DNA from: Byssothecium circinans
Taxonomy: Eukaryota > Ascomycota > Dothideomycetes > Pleosporales > Massarinaceae
Length of the DNA stretch: 64,000 nt
Assembly (NCBI GenBank): GCA_010015675.1
Contig: ML976984.1
Coordinates: 394,800-458,799 of the forward strand
Direction of reading: 5' to 3'
Positions 40,561 to 52,012 of the stretch are shown piece by piece. The translations under genes were made by a program, and so were the position numbers. The notes under the pieces were generated by a model. The model ran no database searches. It had not been told where the DNA came from and worked only from the letters and a program-made list of their open reading frames with translations. Numbering within the stretch: position 1 is the first letter of the stretch; the number at the start of each line of letters is the position of its first letter.

Positions 40561-42240
40561 TCACCATCTCTGGCCGCGTATCCTGGTGATCCATGAATAC
40601 ACAATCTTTAGTCGCTCACGAACACGCGTTGTCCGCAACAACACATACTTCTCTTCTTCCGCAATCGGCAGCACGGATGCGAACCAATAAGGGAAAGTCG
40701 CGGGGTCGGTGGGTGGCTCGCCGTATACCTGAACGATGCGGGCACTCAGCCAAGGGGCACTGGCCTGCCGCATCTCACGAATAAAGGCCGTGCAATTGTC
40801 GAGCAGCGCTTGGGTAGAGTTCAGATTCAACGCCACAGGAGCAGGAAGCGGAGCGTCTGGATAGTCGCGTCGAAACTCCTCTGCCACCTCTTGCGCAGTA
40901 GTTGTCTCACTCTGCTCCAACATACCTTCCTCAGCAAGCGGAAGGTCCTCCACGCGCTCGACACGACCGACACTGTAGCCGTCCAGCATACCATGCGCAC
41001 AGATCTTGAAACGACCGACACCCCGCGTTTCCACGAAGCTTCGGCCGTCACGGAGGAGTTCATAGTTGACAATTTCGAGTAGCGTACCGTATTCCAGGAA
41101 TTGGGTGGGGCCGAGGTCGCCTTGTGGTGCAGATGTCTTGTTGTACATGACCATGCCGAATAGCTTGTTGCCCTCCATGCAACGGCGCATCATCAATCGA
41201 TATCGCGGTTCGAAGACGTGGAGAAATGTAGGCATGGTAGGAAGTGAGAGCGTGCAGACGAAGAGTGGGAGACTCATATCCTCATTGGCGACTTGTTCTT
41301 CGGCTTCCACAGCCCTCTTCCGCGCTATGACCAGGTCGGGACATAGTGCATTTTGGAAAGAGTTGAGGAGAGTGTTGCTACCTTTGTTCTGTAGAGAAGC
41401 TGCAATGTGGAGATCCCGGCGACAGAGTGGACAAATGTTGCTGTGATCCATTACGCGTGCTAGACAGCGCCGGCAGAATGTGTGACCGCAGGATGTGGTT
41501 GTGGGGTCCAGCATCATATTATAGCACACAAGACAGTCGAGCTCCTTGTGCACGGTGTCGCGTAGTTTTTCGAGGAGAGTCAAGTCCAAGTCGTGGTATT
41601 CGTCGCCGGTTGGTGATAGAGATTGATATCTGAGATTGGAGTTATACCGCAGTTCGCCTAGCTCTACCATTGTGAATGTCGCGACCAGTCGACCGCCATG
41701 CAGCACCCTCGCATGGAGCTGATCCGAGAGCATAGCCTTCTCTTCCGTCGTTGTATCATCTGCCTCACGCAGCACTTCTTCAACCATCATCGGAGAGTCT
41801 GCGGTTGGTGGTCTGTGCTGCGATATTTCATACTTGAGTTGCTCCATGAGCTTCGTCAACGTCACGTCTACGCTGCATTCGGCGGCTGCATGTTCAGCAC
41901 CGCATTGTGACAGCGGACACGCCACGCCGATGAGGCGGTCTGGTGTGTTTGGATATGAAATGTTGGCGCGGGGTTTGGGTGCGGGGAGGCAGGCACGGCA
42001 CACAGAGTGGCCGCATGGGAGGGTGACAGGCGAGCTGAAGGGTTTCGAACACTGGGGGCATTGTATGAGGCGGATGAGCTGCCTGGCGTCATTGAGGGCG
42101 GCTAGGTCAAGCCTGGCCTTCTCCGAACTCTCCTCAGACAGCACATCGCGCACCATCAAGGCTTGGGGATGCACGGGCGGCTCGAAGCACTGCTCGCTAC
42201 TGGGAGAGAGGAAGGCTTCTTTGTCGGGTTGCGGAGTCAT
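40561..42240 (-). CDS. Double RING-finger and LON-domain protein (LONRF-like)
   Basis: A single exon encoding 559 residues. The first RING-like domain has Cys61, Cys64, Cys76, His78, Cys81, Cys84, Cys108 and Cys113, with a longer than usual final loop; the second is a canonical C3HC4 RING with Cys236, Cys239, Cys251, His253, Cys256, Cys259, Cys270 and Cys273. A LON substrate-binding (PUA-like) domain occupies about 330-550 (LPLFVCTLSLPTMPTFLHVFEPRYR at its start). This is the fungal counterpart of animal LONRF proteins, presumably a ubiquitin E3 ligase; it lacks the ATPase and peptidase of true Lon protease. The reading frame ends at TGG-TGA within TGGTGAGT, a perfect splice-donor match, so a further 3' exon is possible. 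Confidence 0.85.
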   Translation of the reverse strand: MTPQPDKEAFLSPSSEQCFEPPVHPQALMVRDVLSEESSEKARLDLAALNDARQLIRLIQCPQCSKPFSSPVTLPCGHSVCRACLPAPKPRANISYPNTPDRLIGVACPLSQCGAEHAAAECSVDVTLTKLMEQLKYEISQHRPPTADSPMMVEEVLREADDTTTEEKAMLSDQLHARVLHGGRLVATFTMVELGELRYNSNLRYQSLSPTGDEYHDLDLTLLEKLRDTVHKELDCLVCYNMMLDPTTTSCGHTFCRRCLARVMDHSNICPLCRRDLHIAASLQNKGSNTLLNSFQNALCPDLVIARKRAVEAEEQVANEDMSLPLFVCTLSLPTMPTFLHVFEPRYRLMMRRCMEGNKLFGMVMYNKTSAPQGDLGPTQFLEYGTLLEIVNYELLRDGRSFVETRGVGRFKICAHGMLDGYSVGRVERVEDLPLAEEGMLEQSETTTAQEVAEEFRRDYPDAPLPAPVALNLNSTQALLDNCTAFIREMRQASAPWLSARIVQVYGEPPTDPATFPYWFASVLPIAEEEKYVLLRTTRVRERLKIVYSWITRIRGQRW

Positions 42241-42504
42241 ACAGCTTCCTCTTGTGTGTCGTGTGCTCCTGCCTTGCTAGACAGCTGCGGCAGCTGCGCC
42301 TGTGGATGGGTGCGGTTGGGGGTAGCGACTTCCGTATACGGGACGACGAGGCTTTCGAGGTAGGAGCGCGGAGACGGTGAGTGAGCACGGTGTACGTATA
42401 CGCAGAGTAGAGGAGGCCACCGTTCAGGGCCAGAGGTCAATCAAGCTGGCGATGGGGAGTCGGTCAAGGCCGAATCGAGGTCCAGGGCCGGCGAAGAGAT
42501 GGAG

Positions 42505-42540
42505 ATGCAGATGCAGATGCAGATGCAGATGCAGATACAG
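42505..42540. repeat. ATGCAG hexamer microsatellite
   Basis: Five perfect ATGCAG units followed by one ATACAG, about 265 bp upstream of the RING/LON start codon. A length-variable microsatellite is likely. Confidence 0.9.
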
Positions 42541-42941
42541 GGAGCAGGGGAGCAGGGAAGTACGTCAGACGTGCAGAAAGAGAGAGGACGCCGCAGGTAT
42601 ATACACAGAAGAAAAGAAAAGGAGGGCGGGGCTATCGTTGCTTATGGGGTGAAGAACGGGAGGAAGAGAAAAGAGTGTGCAGTAGTAGGAGATGCTATAG
42701 TCAGTGGAACCCGTGCTCTTTCGCTACACCGGCCGAGGATGGATCCTGAATCGTCGAGGTCATCAGAGGTGGGCTAAAAGAGAGAACATGAAAGGCCATG
42801 CTTGGGCACGAGGGAGAATGCATGATACGTCGCCGGCGGGCGGATCGGCGATGATGCGCACTGGGCTATTCAGACGTTAGACTTCAGACGTGGAGGTTTG
42901 GACCGGGCGCCGTCCCGATCTGCGAGGCGCTGTCCACGGCA

Positions 42942-42971
42942 CGCATATCGCATATCGCATATCGCATATCG
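42942..42971. repeat. CGCATAT heptamer array
   Basis: Four perfect CGCATAT units plus CG in the same intergenic region. No function is inferred. Confidence 0.9.
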
Positions 42972-43745
42972 ACAGACGCGGTGCGCTAGCCTTGCATTGT
43001 TTGCAACGGCCGCCTGTCTACGTTTCGTCGGTCGCAGCTATTTCCGCACCGCATCGCAAACATCTTGTGCGTGACTCTGCCGCCTGCGCCCGCCGTAGCC
43101 CCTTGCAGCATGTGTAGCGAGCCTCCATGTCTGCCCGTCCAACATGTCGTGATTCACCTGAAGATGTTGATGCAGGTGTGAACTGTGGAAGCGTCATCGA
43201 TGCCCAGTCCGGCCAATCAGCGCCGCGTCCCACCTGCCGGGAGAGCAAACGTCGTCTGTCAACATCACCACCTGGGCTGGGCACATGCATCGATAATGTG
43301 GGGGTACCAGCCACTGCTTCCACACCTTCCACTGCTTCCACTGCTGAGCCTCCGAACCCCGATGGTCCCTTTCATGACATGCTTGAAAGTCGACACGCGC
43401 TGTCTACCGTGGTAGTCTGTCCGCCAAGTTCCGCTGCCACACAGCGCAGTGCATTAGAAAGCAACCAACGTCAACTTAATATCAGCTCCTGCATTGATCG
43501 CTCAATCATCTCTCGCACAATAACAGACTCGCTAAACTATTCCCAAAACTGCCCAAATGCCCCGGTGTGCTTTCCAGGAGCACCGTACCAACCTTAGCAA
43601 ACTCCATATGCAACATCTTTTCTTGACTGAAACCTGGAACACTCAAGCCACCACAACAGTAGTGTACAAAGAAGTCTGTTTACAGAGCCGAACCAAACGC
43701 CATAGTACGCAACCCCTACTAACCCATTGATGTTGTCCATCTCAC

Positions 43746-46700
43746 TCACCATGCAACTGTCGTGCCATTGGTGTCGGCCTCGGCTGGCGAGTCCGAGTCA
43801 ACGCTCTCCTCATCATGGCCCTCCTCCTCCAGCACTATCGCCTGAAGCACAGACTTGTCAAACAGGTCGAGCACGAATCGGCACGCTGGGAGGCGAAAGT
43901 GGTGCGCTTCGAGAACCTGCATCACCTTGTGGAAAATGGCCGGCTTCGAGAAGCCGGGTGCTCTTCTTGCTTTGATCCTGTTGCTAAGTGTCAGTACGAC
44001 CATTTATTTCCCGATTCGCGGGTCCACTGACGCTTGGAGGTCCGTTGCTGCCTTTTTAGCTAGCACAGTGTTACCAAGGTCCGTCGCAAGCTTCAGAATG
44101 CGCGCGTTCACGGCATCGTTGTCTGTAACAGCAACCTTGACATCCGTCGTAGGCTTCCACCTGATGTTGTCCGATTTGGCTCTCCATGGCGTCATCTATA
44201 AAAATCAGCAGACGCATCAAGACGTGCGATCGTTTGACCAACCGAGAAGAGCTTCTTGAAATCCAACGGCAGGCAAAATCCTAGCGCTTCACCAGCTTCG
44301 TTGATGACACCGTCCCAACCGCTTTCGAGCAAAATCTCTTGTCCATGAAGACTTCTCGAGATCAGACCCAGCACATAGAAGGCTGTACCTCTGAGCGACA
44401 TGACTTCGGAGTTTTCTGCAATCTGAACGATCCATTTCACCACGTCCGAGCTCTCAAGGAAGGGTGCGCCCAGGTCCATAGACCCCACATTCCCAACAGC
44501 CCAGAGGCACCCCTTAACCTTGAGTATGATCTCGGCATCCTCACTTTCCGTCGCAAAGTCACGGATCGTGGCGACGAACTCATCAAAATGTCCTTTCTGT
44601 TTCAATAGCTTGCATCCTTCTTTCGTCCGGGTGAGTTCGCGGTAGAAATGTGGAGGCACGATGCCATATTCGGGCTGCTCGGGCACCTCATCGTAGGACA
44701 GCTGCGCTTGCGGTCTCTCGGGAATGTCAGCAAGCGCGCGCGCCATGGAAGCTTCAATCAGAGCCACGTAGGTGTCGTTTCGTCCTAGGAACCAATCATC
44801 CATTTCCCTGGTGATGTAATCCAATCCGTTCAGATAGTGGTAGCCTACCGACGTGGACAAGAACCGAAGCAATAGAGGGGCACCGATTTCTCCCAAGTGG
44901 TCCAATGCCGGTCGACATTTTACAACAAACTCCAAAGATTCCGTTTGGTTGCATGCTTCTTCCAGAATCTTGATGGCAACCTCGCAAACCTCCACATCGG
45001 GGTCATACAGTTGTGTAACGAGCAACTTGATTGCCCACTCTGCCACGCCTAAAGTGCCTGTTGGTTGCATCGGCTTGGTCGCATATCGGCGTAGGAGTCG
45101 GGTCGCAAAGATACGAACCTCTTTGGAGCAGGACGTCATTGCTTTGGAAATCATGATGCGTAGATGTCCGTCCAGAGTGTAATCCATGTTGCTCAAGAGC
45201 ACCCGAATCAAGTCGTCACGGTCATTCAGCTCGATGATGTGATAGAACATGTTCAACACTCTCCAACGTTCGAGAATCTGGATACCTTTGGGATCCTTGG
45301 TCAAGGCACCCAAAAGTGCAAAGTAGCTGCCGGTGAGCGTCTCATTCATTCGGTCAACCTGGAACATAGGAGATTCAGATGTCAATCCGCTCATTCTGTC
45401 GAAATGGGAAAGACATTCTGCCAGCTGTCGGATGAACTTGCTCTCGCCCAAGTACTTTGCCCCTTGTGGGCTTTGAAGCAACGTATGCATCAAGGCGCAA
45501 CCAGCTCGTACATACCGCTGGTTGGGTTTGGTGTTCTTGATATCGGAGAAGCGATACTTGAATGGACGATAGAACCCCAGGAGGCGATGGATGAATTTGG
45601 AAGCCTTCATTGCCTCATCGAGCCGTTTCGGGTTAAGTAGCGGGCCAGTAATAATGTTTTGAATGAGATCCCATCTCCATTTCTGGTAACTGACTGTATT
45701 GAGAATTTGCGTGTCGACCATCAAGTCCCGGAATGTTGCTTCGTCCATTTGCATCGCTGCCTGGGTCTTGGACTGATCAGGTTGCTTTTCAGAAGTCGTA
45801 CCTGTACTTGGAGTTAAACTTTTGCTTGTCGAGAAAGTAGCAGTCGTAGGTCCGGACCGATATAATGTCCTATTCACGCTGTCTACTTGGTAGATCGTTC
45901 CAATGGCGACAAATCGTTCCTCGGTCGTGAATTGGGCAGCGGAATGAAGAAGCTGTGGGAGCACCTGAAGCTGTGCACTCCATGAAGGTGGCAGTAGCTC
46001 GTTTGCCATCTTCAATACCTCGCCGAGCAAAAGAGTCGTCTTGCGCTTGAGTGGAAGAGTCAGAGGCTCCTCTTCTGCTTGCAACAGAGCTGGAACTAAA
46101 CCAGCATGCAAAAACACCGCCAATACGAGGGCAACGTAATGCTCTAAAAGGTTCCACTTGTTCGTTGGATCTATGGTCGCATTCGAGGTTTCCTCCGGAA
46201 TCTGGTTCTTCAAGTTCGTCACCCGGCCATACGTAGTCAGACGTCGACCAGCAAGGAATGATGAAGACCACGAGGGAGGTTTTATTCTGAGGATGTCGAA
46301 CAGTAATTCAAGAAGAATGTTCCGCGCGTGTACCGTAGGAATTTGCAGCGACAAGAGAAGGGACCGGATAGGCAGGAAATCATTCATGGAAAGAGTCAGT
46401 AAGCCAGACCAGCTTCGTAGCAAGGAAGCAATAACTTTGGCATTGGCTTTCAGCTTTTCCTCATGAAGGCGACTATTGGCGGTCCCTGTATCGGTGAACA
46501 TGGCAAAAGGGGATTCTAGCTCGTGTCCCGACCTCAAATATACACGTCTTTGCGGAGTATCCAGAAGATAGACGAAAGCGTTGCCCACGCTTTCTGCAGC
46601 GAGGTAGGTTCCTTCACCGAGGGCATCTGTCAAAGTTCCCATGCCACCTGCAGACACAACCAGAGACGGTTTTTTCACAAGTATCTCGGTCAAAGTGAGA

Positions 46701-47758
46701 ACAGCTATGTTCCGCAGTCGATCTTCCGTATGCTCAGCCACGGCCACTATAATGCGGATGATGGCGCGTGCGATCTCCTCCACACCGTTCTTAACGTCGA
46801 GGAAGGCTCGCACAAACTTGAGCGCCTGCTCTCGTTCCACGCTAGCTTTGCTCTCCTTCACTAGGGAGAGCATGACAAGATAGTCGGTATGCAATCCACG
46901 GATGATCTGAAGAGACTTGCGATCAGTAATAGCATACCGCATTACGCGATATGCGGCAGCGACTACTTCGCGGCTGTCGCTAAGAAGCATAGTCTGCATT
47001 CTGAGGCCGAATATGGACCATACCAAGTCGTATTTGAGTGTGGCATGTCGCTTGAAGAGGTCCACAAGGGAGTTTGCTCTTTCGACGTAGTATTCTGACT
47101 GCATGCCATCCGCCTCGAGGGCCTGGAGTATCTCTGCCAAAACATAAGTCGGCGATTCGGCTTCCTCCTCTTCCTCATCACCCGTCTTCGAAATATGCCG
47201 CGACGGCGACCGAGAAAGGTTGCGCCGGAACAGATACGAAAGTCGGCTTTGAGGGTCCGGGGGTGGGGACTTGACATCCTTTGCTCTTTGAATCTCAATG
47301 GCCAGACCAGACTTGAGTGCTGCCAGCTTCTTGTTTGATATGTTGAGCTGCTCTTCCACCTGCAGCCTCTGGTCCCTCGTATTCTTTGCGTTTTTCGCAT
47401 TCAACGCCTCCAACAAGTTCTCGGAGCCAATCTTGATCTTCGTCTCCTTCTCTATCCGGTCCTGCAGTTCGGCTTGCCTCTGCTCCGTGGTCGTCGTGCT
47501 GTCATCGCCCACGATAATCGCGTGTGTGTCGAAGTCCGGGCGCATACGGCCATCGTGCGAAGTGGTGGGCCTTAGCTGCGAACTGAAGCTGCCGGGGGCT
47601 TCTCTAGCCGTCGCATACGAGGCCTGCCCGCGCGAACTGGCCATGACGCTGGCAGCCTGTGAGGACAGCGAGCGGCCATCTCTAGTGCGCGAGGGCGCCA
47701 ACAGCAAGACCTGGTCCGAGTCGGCCTGCGTGTTGACGGAGCGCGCAGATGGCGTCAT
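43746..47758 (-). CDS. TORC2 subunit RICTOR (Ste16/Tsc11/AVO3 homologue)
   Basis: Three exons: 47758-44243, 44195-44032 and 43977-43746 (introns 47 and 54 nt), giving 1303 residues. Residues about 90-165 form an HR1/REM-1-type antiparallel coiled coil (QRQAELQDRIEKETKIKIG...NISNKKLAALKSGL). The long helical armadillo-type body follows, typical of RICTOR, with the conserved segment GCLWAVGNVGSMDLG near residue 1110 (Rictor V-type domain). The splice joins DFKKLFS to MTPWRAKSDN. It scaffolds TOR complex 2, which controls AGC kinases, actin and membrane homeostasis. The first intron has a weak GTTGGT donor. The terminal TGG-TGA also matches a perfect splice donor (TGGTGAGT), so the true C-terminus could lie in another exon. 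Confidence 0.9.
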
Positions 47759-48657
47759 GAGCGTGCCTAGGCCAGACTCCTCTCAACCGCATTGCATTTC
47801 CAAACCACGGCGACGCCCTCCTCTTGCCTCATGAGCTGCCAATGGATTGCAGGCGGATACGACACGGAATGCGGATGCGCAGTGCTGTGGTAGCTGGGCG
47901 GCGAGCGGGGTCACGGCGGTGGTGCACAAGAACGACAACGACAACGAGGGCGGTGCGTTTGGCACTGTGGGGGCTCAGTGAGCGGTAGGGAGCGTTTGGG
48001 GGCAAATAGCGACAGGGTGGCAGCGATGGAGGGGGTGGTGGTGAATTGCGTCTACTCAGTAGAGGCATGCACTCGCTCGACGACTACCATGCCAGGGCCA
48101 GGCTAGAGGAGAGACGTCACGCCAAGGCCATCCAATCTGCAAGCATCGAGCAACCCCAACCCTCGCGACCACTTGCCACTGGTCACTGGTCACTGGTGAC
48201 TGCACGTCGGCTCGAATTGGCCGTTGGCGAACGTCTCCAAAACAACACCTTTTGGAGTTTGCGCCAGATCATGCGATGAATTGCTCAGAGTTTGCCCCGA
48301 CTGCCCGGCAGCATCAATCTCCCGTCTTTCAAGATCACGTGCGACTACCTTCCAGCCAATGGATCCCTCGGTGTCAGAGCTACCCTGGCGTTCCACCATC
48401 GGATGTCGCCGATAGCCAACTCCAAAGCTTCATCCGCATCGTTCGATGCAGCCGTAGACACTCTGCGGGCCAATCGTGAGAACTACGTCGGCCGCACCCG
48501 TTCAACGCCTTTTGATAAGGTCCCACCTTTGAGGGTATATCAGCCGCTGGTCTGCTATCTTGTTTGCGTGTTACAGTCTCCAAACTCCATTCCTAGCTAT
48601 CTACCTCAATCATAGAATCCTTTGCCTGCATTTGAATTCTCGCCTCTTCTCTGCATC
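47759..48657. promoter_or_regulatory. RICTOR/uricase divergent region with purine- and nitrogen-control sites
   Basis: The uricase-proximal half contains TCGG-N6-CCGA (48399-48412), an exact match to the UaY/PPR1 consensus, 246 bp before the ATG. GATA-factor (HGATAR) sites occur at 48410-48415 (CGATAG, overlapping the UaY site), 48513-48518 (TGATAA), and on the minus strand at 48555-48560 and 48597-48602 (AGATAG). A tandem CACTGGT x3 lies at 48177-48197. Confidence 0.65.
48177..48197. repeat. CACTGGT x3 tandem repeat
   Basis: Three perfect heptamers in the RICTOR/uricase intergenic region, followed by a variant GACTG. No role is inferred. Confidence 0.85.
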
Positions 48658-49654
48658 ATGTCTCAGCTCAGCTACGCCCGCTACGGCAAGGACAACATCC
48701 GTCTGTGCAAGGTCGATAAGAACGAGCAGACAGGCGTTCACACTGTTGTGGAACAAACTGTCTGCACGCTTCTGGAGGGCGACATTGAGTCCTCGTAAGC
48801 TCCCTACTTTATCGCTACTACCTCAAGCTAATCGTCCCAAGCTACACCAAGGCCGACAACTCTGTCGTCGTCGCGACCGATACCCAGAAGCAGACCACCT
48901 ACATCCTCGCAAAGCAACACCCAATCGACCCTCCCGAGCAGTTCGCCGCCATCCTCGGAGACCACTTCGTCAAGACATACCCGCACATCCACGCCGCACA
49001 TGTCAAGATCATCCAGCACCGCTGGACGCGCATGAACATTGACGGAAAGCCACACCCACACTCTTTCTACCGTGACAGCCAAGAGATTCGCGTAGTCGAG
49101 GCCGTCACCCGCGAGAACGAGGGCGTGACCATTCGCTCCAAGATCGAGAAGCTGCTGGTGTTGAAGAGTACTGGAAGTGCGTTCCATGGCTTCCACCGTG
49201 ATGAGTACACACAACTGCCCGAGACCTGGGACCGCATTCTGAGCACAGAGGTCGAGGCAGGATGGAAGTGGAAGCCGTTCAAGGATCTGGCGGAAGTGAA
49301 GAAGGTAGACTTCAATGCTGCCTGGGAACAGGCGCGGAACATCACCTTGAAGACATTCGCAGAGGACGATAGCGCTAGCGTCCAGGCCACCATGTACAAG
49401 ATGTGCGATCTGATTCTTGCTGCTGTACCTTTGGTCGATGCCGTTGACTATGCTCTGCCCAACAAGCACTATTTTGAGATCAGTGAGTGCCCTCAACTCC
49501 CACTAACAACTGCTCACTAACGCCCCTCGCAGACCTCAGCTGGCACAAGGGCATCAAAAACACCGGAAAGGACGCTACCGTCTTCGCGCCTCAATCTGAC
49601 CCTAACGGCCTCATTCAGTGCACCGTTACCCGCAAGCCGAAGTCCAGGTTGTAG
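48658..49654 (+). CDS. uaZ: Urate oxidase (uricase), peroxisomal
   Basis: Three exons: 48658-48794, 48842-49482 and 49533-49654, giving 299 residues, the normal uricase length. The first intron is closed by an AAG acceptor, restoring DIESSYTKADNSVVVATDTQK, which includes the conserved Thr of the active-site YTKADN motif. Other family landmarks are HPIDPPEQF, the conserved RDSQEIRVVEAV region and KSTGSAFHGFHRDEYTQL. The protein ends KSRL, a peroxisomal PTS1 signal. It oxidises urate to 5-hydroxyisourate in purine catabolism. The promoter has an exact UaY-type site and several GATA sites, so purine induction and nitrogen repression are likely. Confidence 0.95.
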
Positions 49655-50141
49655 ATCTTTCCCCCTGCACTCACACAACTTTACGATTCTGTATATAATT
49701 GGATCTCTTTCTTCGCATATAGATTGTTATAAAGGTGGGCGCATTATGATACCAGAGAGTAAACTAGTTCTTTGATACACTGCATAGAAGGATGTGCGAA
49801 ATGGGGATTAGCAGTTGGCAGATGGATGGGAGTTAGAGGGCGGAGAGTAGTGAAACAAACCAATAATGAAGTGTTTGTAATAATTCTTTCTCGACAAACT
49901 ATGGGGGGAGTAGTTCGCTTGTCAGACTCCGGATCGATGCGGGTACTAGTTTGTTATTCAGAGTCAATTAGGGACATAATTCCTTGCCTTCCCAAGGCCT
50001 CAGATGCTGATTATACAGTGATCATCCATTGTACATATCTACAAAAGAACCAGAGGCAGATTCAAACTCCACGTGCCATGCAAGCCCCATAAACTAATAC
50101 AGCATCTCCTACGATTCCGTACAACGCTTTAATCAAATCTG
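49655..50141. other. Convergent 3' region
   Basis: A 487-bp interval between uricase and mitochondrial uL13 stop codons, AT-richer than its neighbours. Nothing else was recognised. Confidence 0.5.
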
Positions 50142-50761
50142 TCATGAAGCCGGCACCTCCTTCCTCTCCTTCAACTCCCTAAACGCATCCCTAACCTCCG
50201 TATGCTCCGCGATAGCCTGCCCACCCCCATTCGCAACCCTCAGCACATTCTCCCCATACGGATGCCCATGTCCCTCAAACGTCTTAAGCCGCGCCAACCG
50301 CTCCTTCCTCAGCCTATTTTTCGGCAACATCCCACTGACCGCCTTCCTCAAAACCTCGCCGCCACCCCATTTCTCCACCATCTTCTCCAGACTGATCTCT
50401 TTCAGGCTGCCTGGCCGCGTGGTGTGCGTTCGGTAGAGCTTCTGTGTCCGCTTCTTGCCCGTCGTGTGGATGTGGGCGCAGTTGGTGGCGACGACGTAGT
50501 CGCCGCAGTCGGTCGAGGGGTCGAAGATGGGCTTGTGTTTGCCCATTAGGGTCAGGGCGATGGAGGAGGCTACGCGGCCGAGCGCTCGCGGGTCGGTGGA
50601 GATGTCGAGGTGGTGCCATGCGCGCGCATAGGCGAGACGTGTCTGCGATTTCAGTGTTGGTTTTTCCATGCATCATTTTGTTTTGAAGGGTCTCATGCGG
50701 TGTTGAAACTGCGTGCGGAGGTCCGATCGGGTACACATACTTTGCCTACGGTTTGAGACAT
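50142..50761 (-). CDS. Mitochondrial large-subunit ribosomal protein uL13m
   Basis: Two exons: a 21-nt first exon 50761-50741 (MSQTVGK) and 50642-50142, with a 98-nt intron; the protein is 173 residues. The splice creates MSQTVGKTRLAYARAWHHLD, the typical fungal start of this protein. Conserved uL13 features are LGRVASSIALTLMGKHKP, CGDYVVATNCAHI, and the C-terminal MLPKNRLRKERLARLKTFEGHGHPYGEN. It is a component of the mitochondrial 54S subunit (yeast Mrpl23). It shares a 318-bp divergent promoter with the CCS1 gene. Confidence 0.93.
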
Positions 50762-51079
50762 TTTGATCGAAGGCCAATGGCCTGGGATATGAACCTGTGT
50801 GCCTTCTCCGGCCGCGCTATGGATTTAGATTAAGGTGCAAGGTCGAGAATTGGAGATCGTGGACGCGGTCGTTCGAGACCGGGTTCGTGAAGTTGACTTT
50901 GAGATACTTGGCATCATTAATTTTGGATTTTGAGATCACGTGCCTCGGAACGGTCGCCCCGCCCGCATTGGGCTCCCGACCCAGCCGATTTCAAAGCGAA
51001 GTATCACGCAAGACAACTTGCAAAGTGCTCTTTGATCTTTTGACGCCCGCTTCTGATGTTTTCAAGATAGATTTTAAAA
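50762..51079. promoter_or_regulatory. Divergent promoter uL13m / CCS1
   Basis: A 318-bp interval between two start codons of genes for mitochondrial translation and SOD1 copper loading. No specific site is recognised. Confidence 0.45.
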
Positions 51080-52012
51080 ATGGTCGTACCAACTTTCGAA
51101 ACCACCTTCGCGGTGCCGATGACGTGCGAAACATGCATCAAAGACATCGAAGGCTCGCTTCATCAGTTGAGTGGTACGAGCCCAGCGATTTGGATATGGC
51201 CGTATTCTGTTCTTCAAACTGACATTTTGGCAGGCATACAAAAGATCACGACAAATTTGCAGGATCAACTGGTTTCAGTCGAAGGCACAGCAGCGCCGTC
51301 AGCCATCGTCGAAGCAATCCAAGCCACTGGACGCGATGCAATTCTCCGTGGTAGTGGCAAGTCAAACAGTACGTTTCCCTCAAAGTGCTTGACGCACTTC
51401 AGGTGTAGTAACAATTAACTACTCTTGGCCGTATGATATTAATGAGAGATCTACAGGTGCTGCTGTATGCATACTAGAGTCCCACGCGCCACACGTAGAG
51501 AACAAGGTGCGGGGTCTCGTGCGCATGGTCCAGGTTGCGCCAAATCTCACGATTGTCGACCTCAGTATTAGAGGATTGTCGCCTGGAACCTACCATGCCA
51601 CAGTCCGCGAGACGGGGGACATCTCGGAAGGGCCTGAGTCAACGGGCGGCATCTGGGAACTGCTGAAGGCGAAGAAGGAGACCAAGCCATGTCGCGGACT
51701 GTTTGGCACCGTTGAAGTGAGTAAAGGTGGCGTCGGTGCCGTCTTCTCAGACAAGCCCATCCAGATCTGGGAGATGATCGGACGTTGCATTGTTGTTGCT
51801 AGGCAGCAGGACGGGAAGTTTGATAAGAATGATCCAGACACGCTGGTTGGGGTGATAGCACGGTGAGTCTCCGTCTCTGGTGAACTTGATTATATTTCCT
51901 AACAAATCGAAGGAGCGCCGGGGTCTGGGAAAACGACAAAACAGTGTGCTCATGTTCCGGAAAAACGGTTTGGCAGGAACGGCAGGACGAAGTTGGTAGG
52001 GGAATGCTGTGA
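51080..52012 (+). CDS. ccs1: Copper chaperone for superoxide dismutase
   Basis: Four exons: 51080-51173, 51234-51368, 51457-51862 and 51913-52012 (introns 60, 88 and 50 nt), giving 244 residues. Domain 1 is an Atx1-like heavy-metal domain with the copper-binding MTCETC (Cys16, Cys19). Domain 2 is a SOD1-like beta barrel ([47 protein letters not shown]). Domain 3 has the copper-transfer CxC as CSCSGKTVW near the C-terminus, reached only after splicing of the last exon. It delivers copper to and oxidises the disulfide of Cu/Zn-SOD in cytosol and mitochondrial intermembrane space. All three metal-transfer elements are intact. Confidence 0.95.

Larger units (their letters stand above)
42241..43745. 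other. Intergenic: RING/LON promoter and RICTOR 3' region
   Basis: A 1.5-kb gap with short ORFs only (43127-43597 plus, 156 codons, low-complexity, judged spurious). It carries two short tandem arrays, listed separately, and a CTTCCAC-rich stretch near 43315-43345. Confidence 0.5.

Noticed and set aside
43127..43597. 156-codon plus-strand ORF near the RICTOR 3' end
   Set aside because: Low-complexity Ser/Thr/Pro composition, no conserved motif, and alternative frames of equal length.
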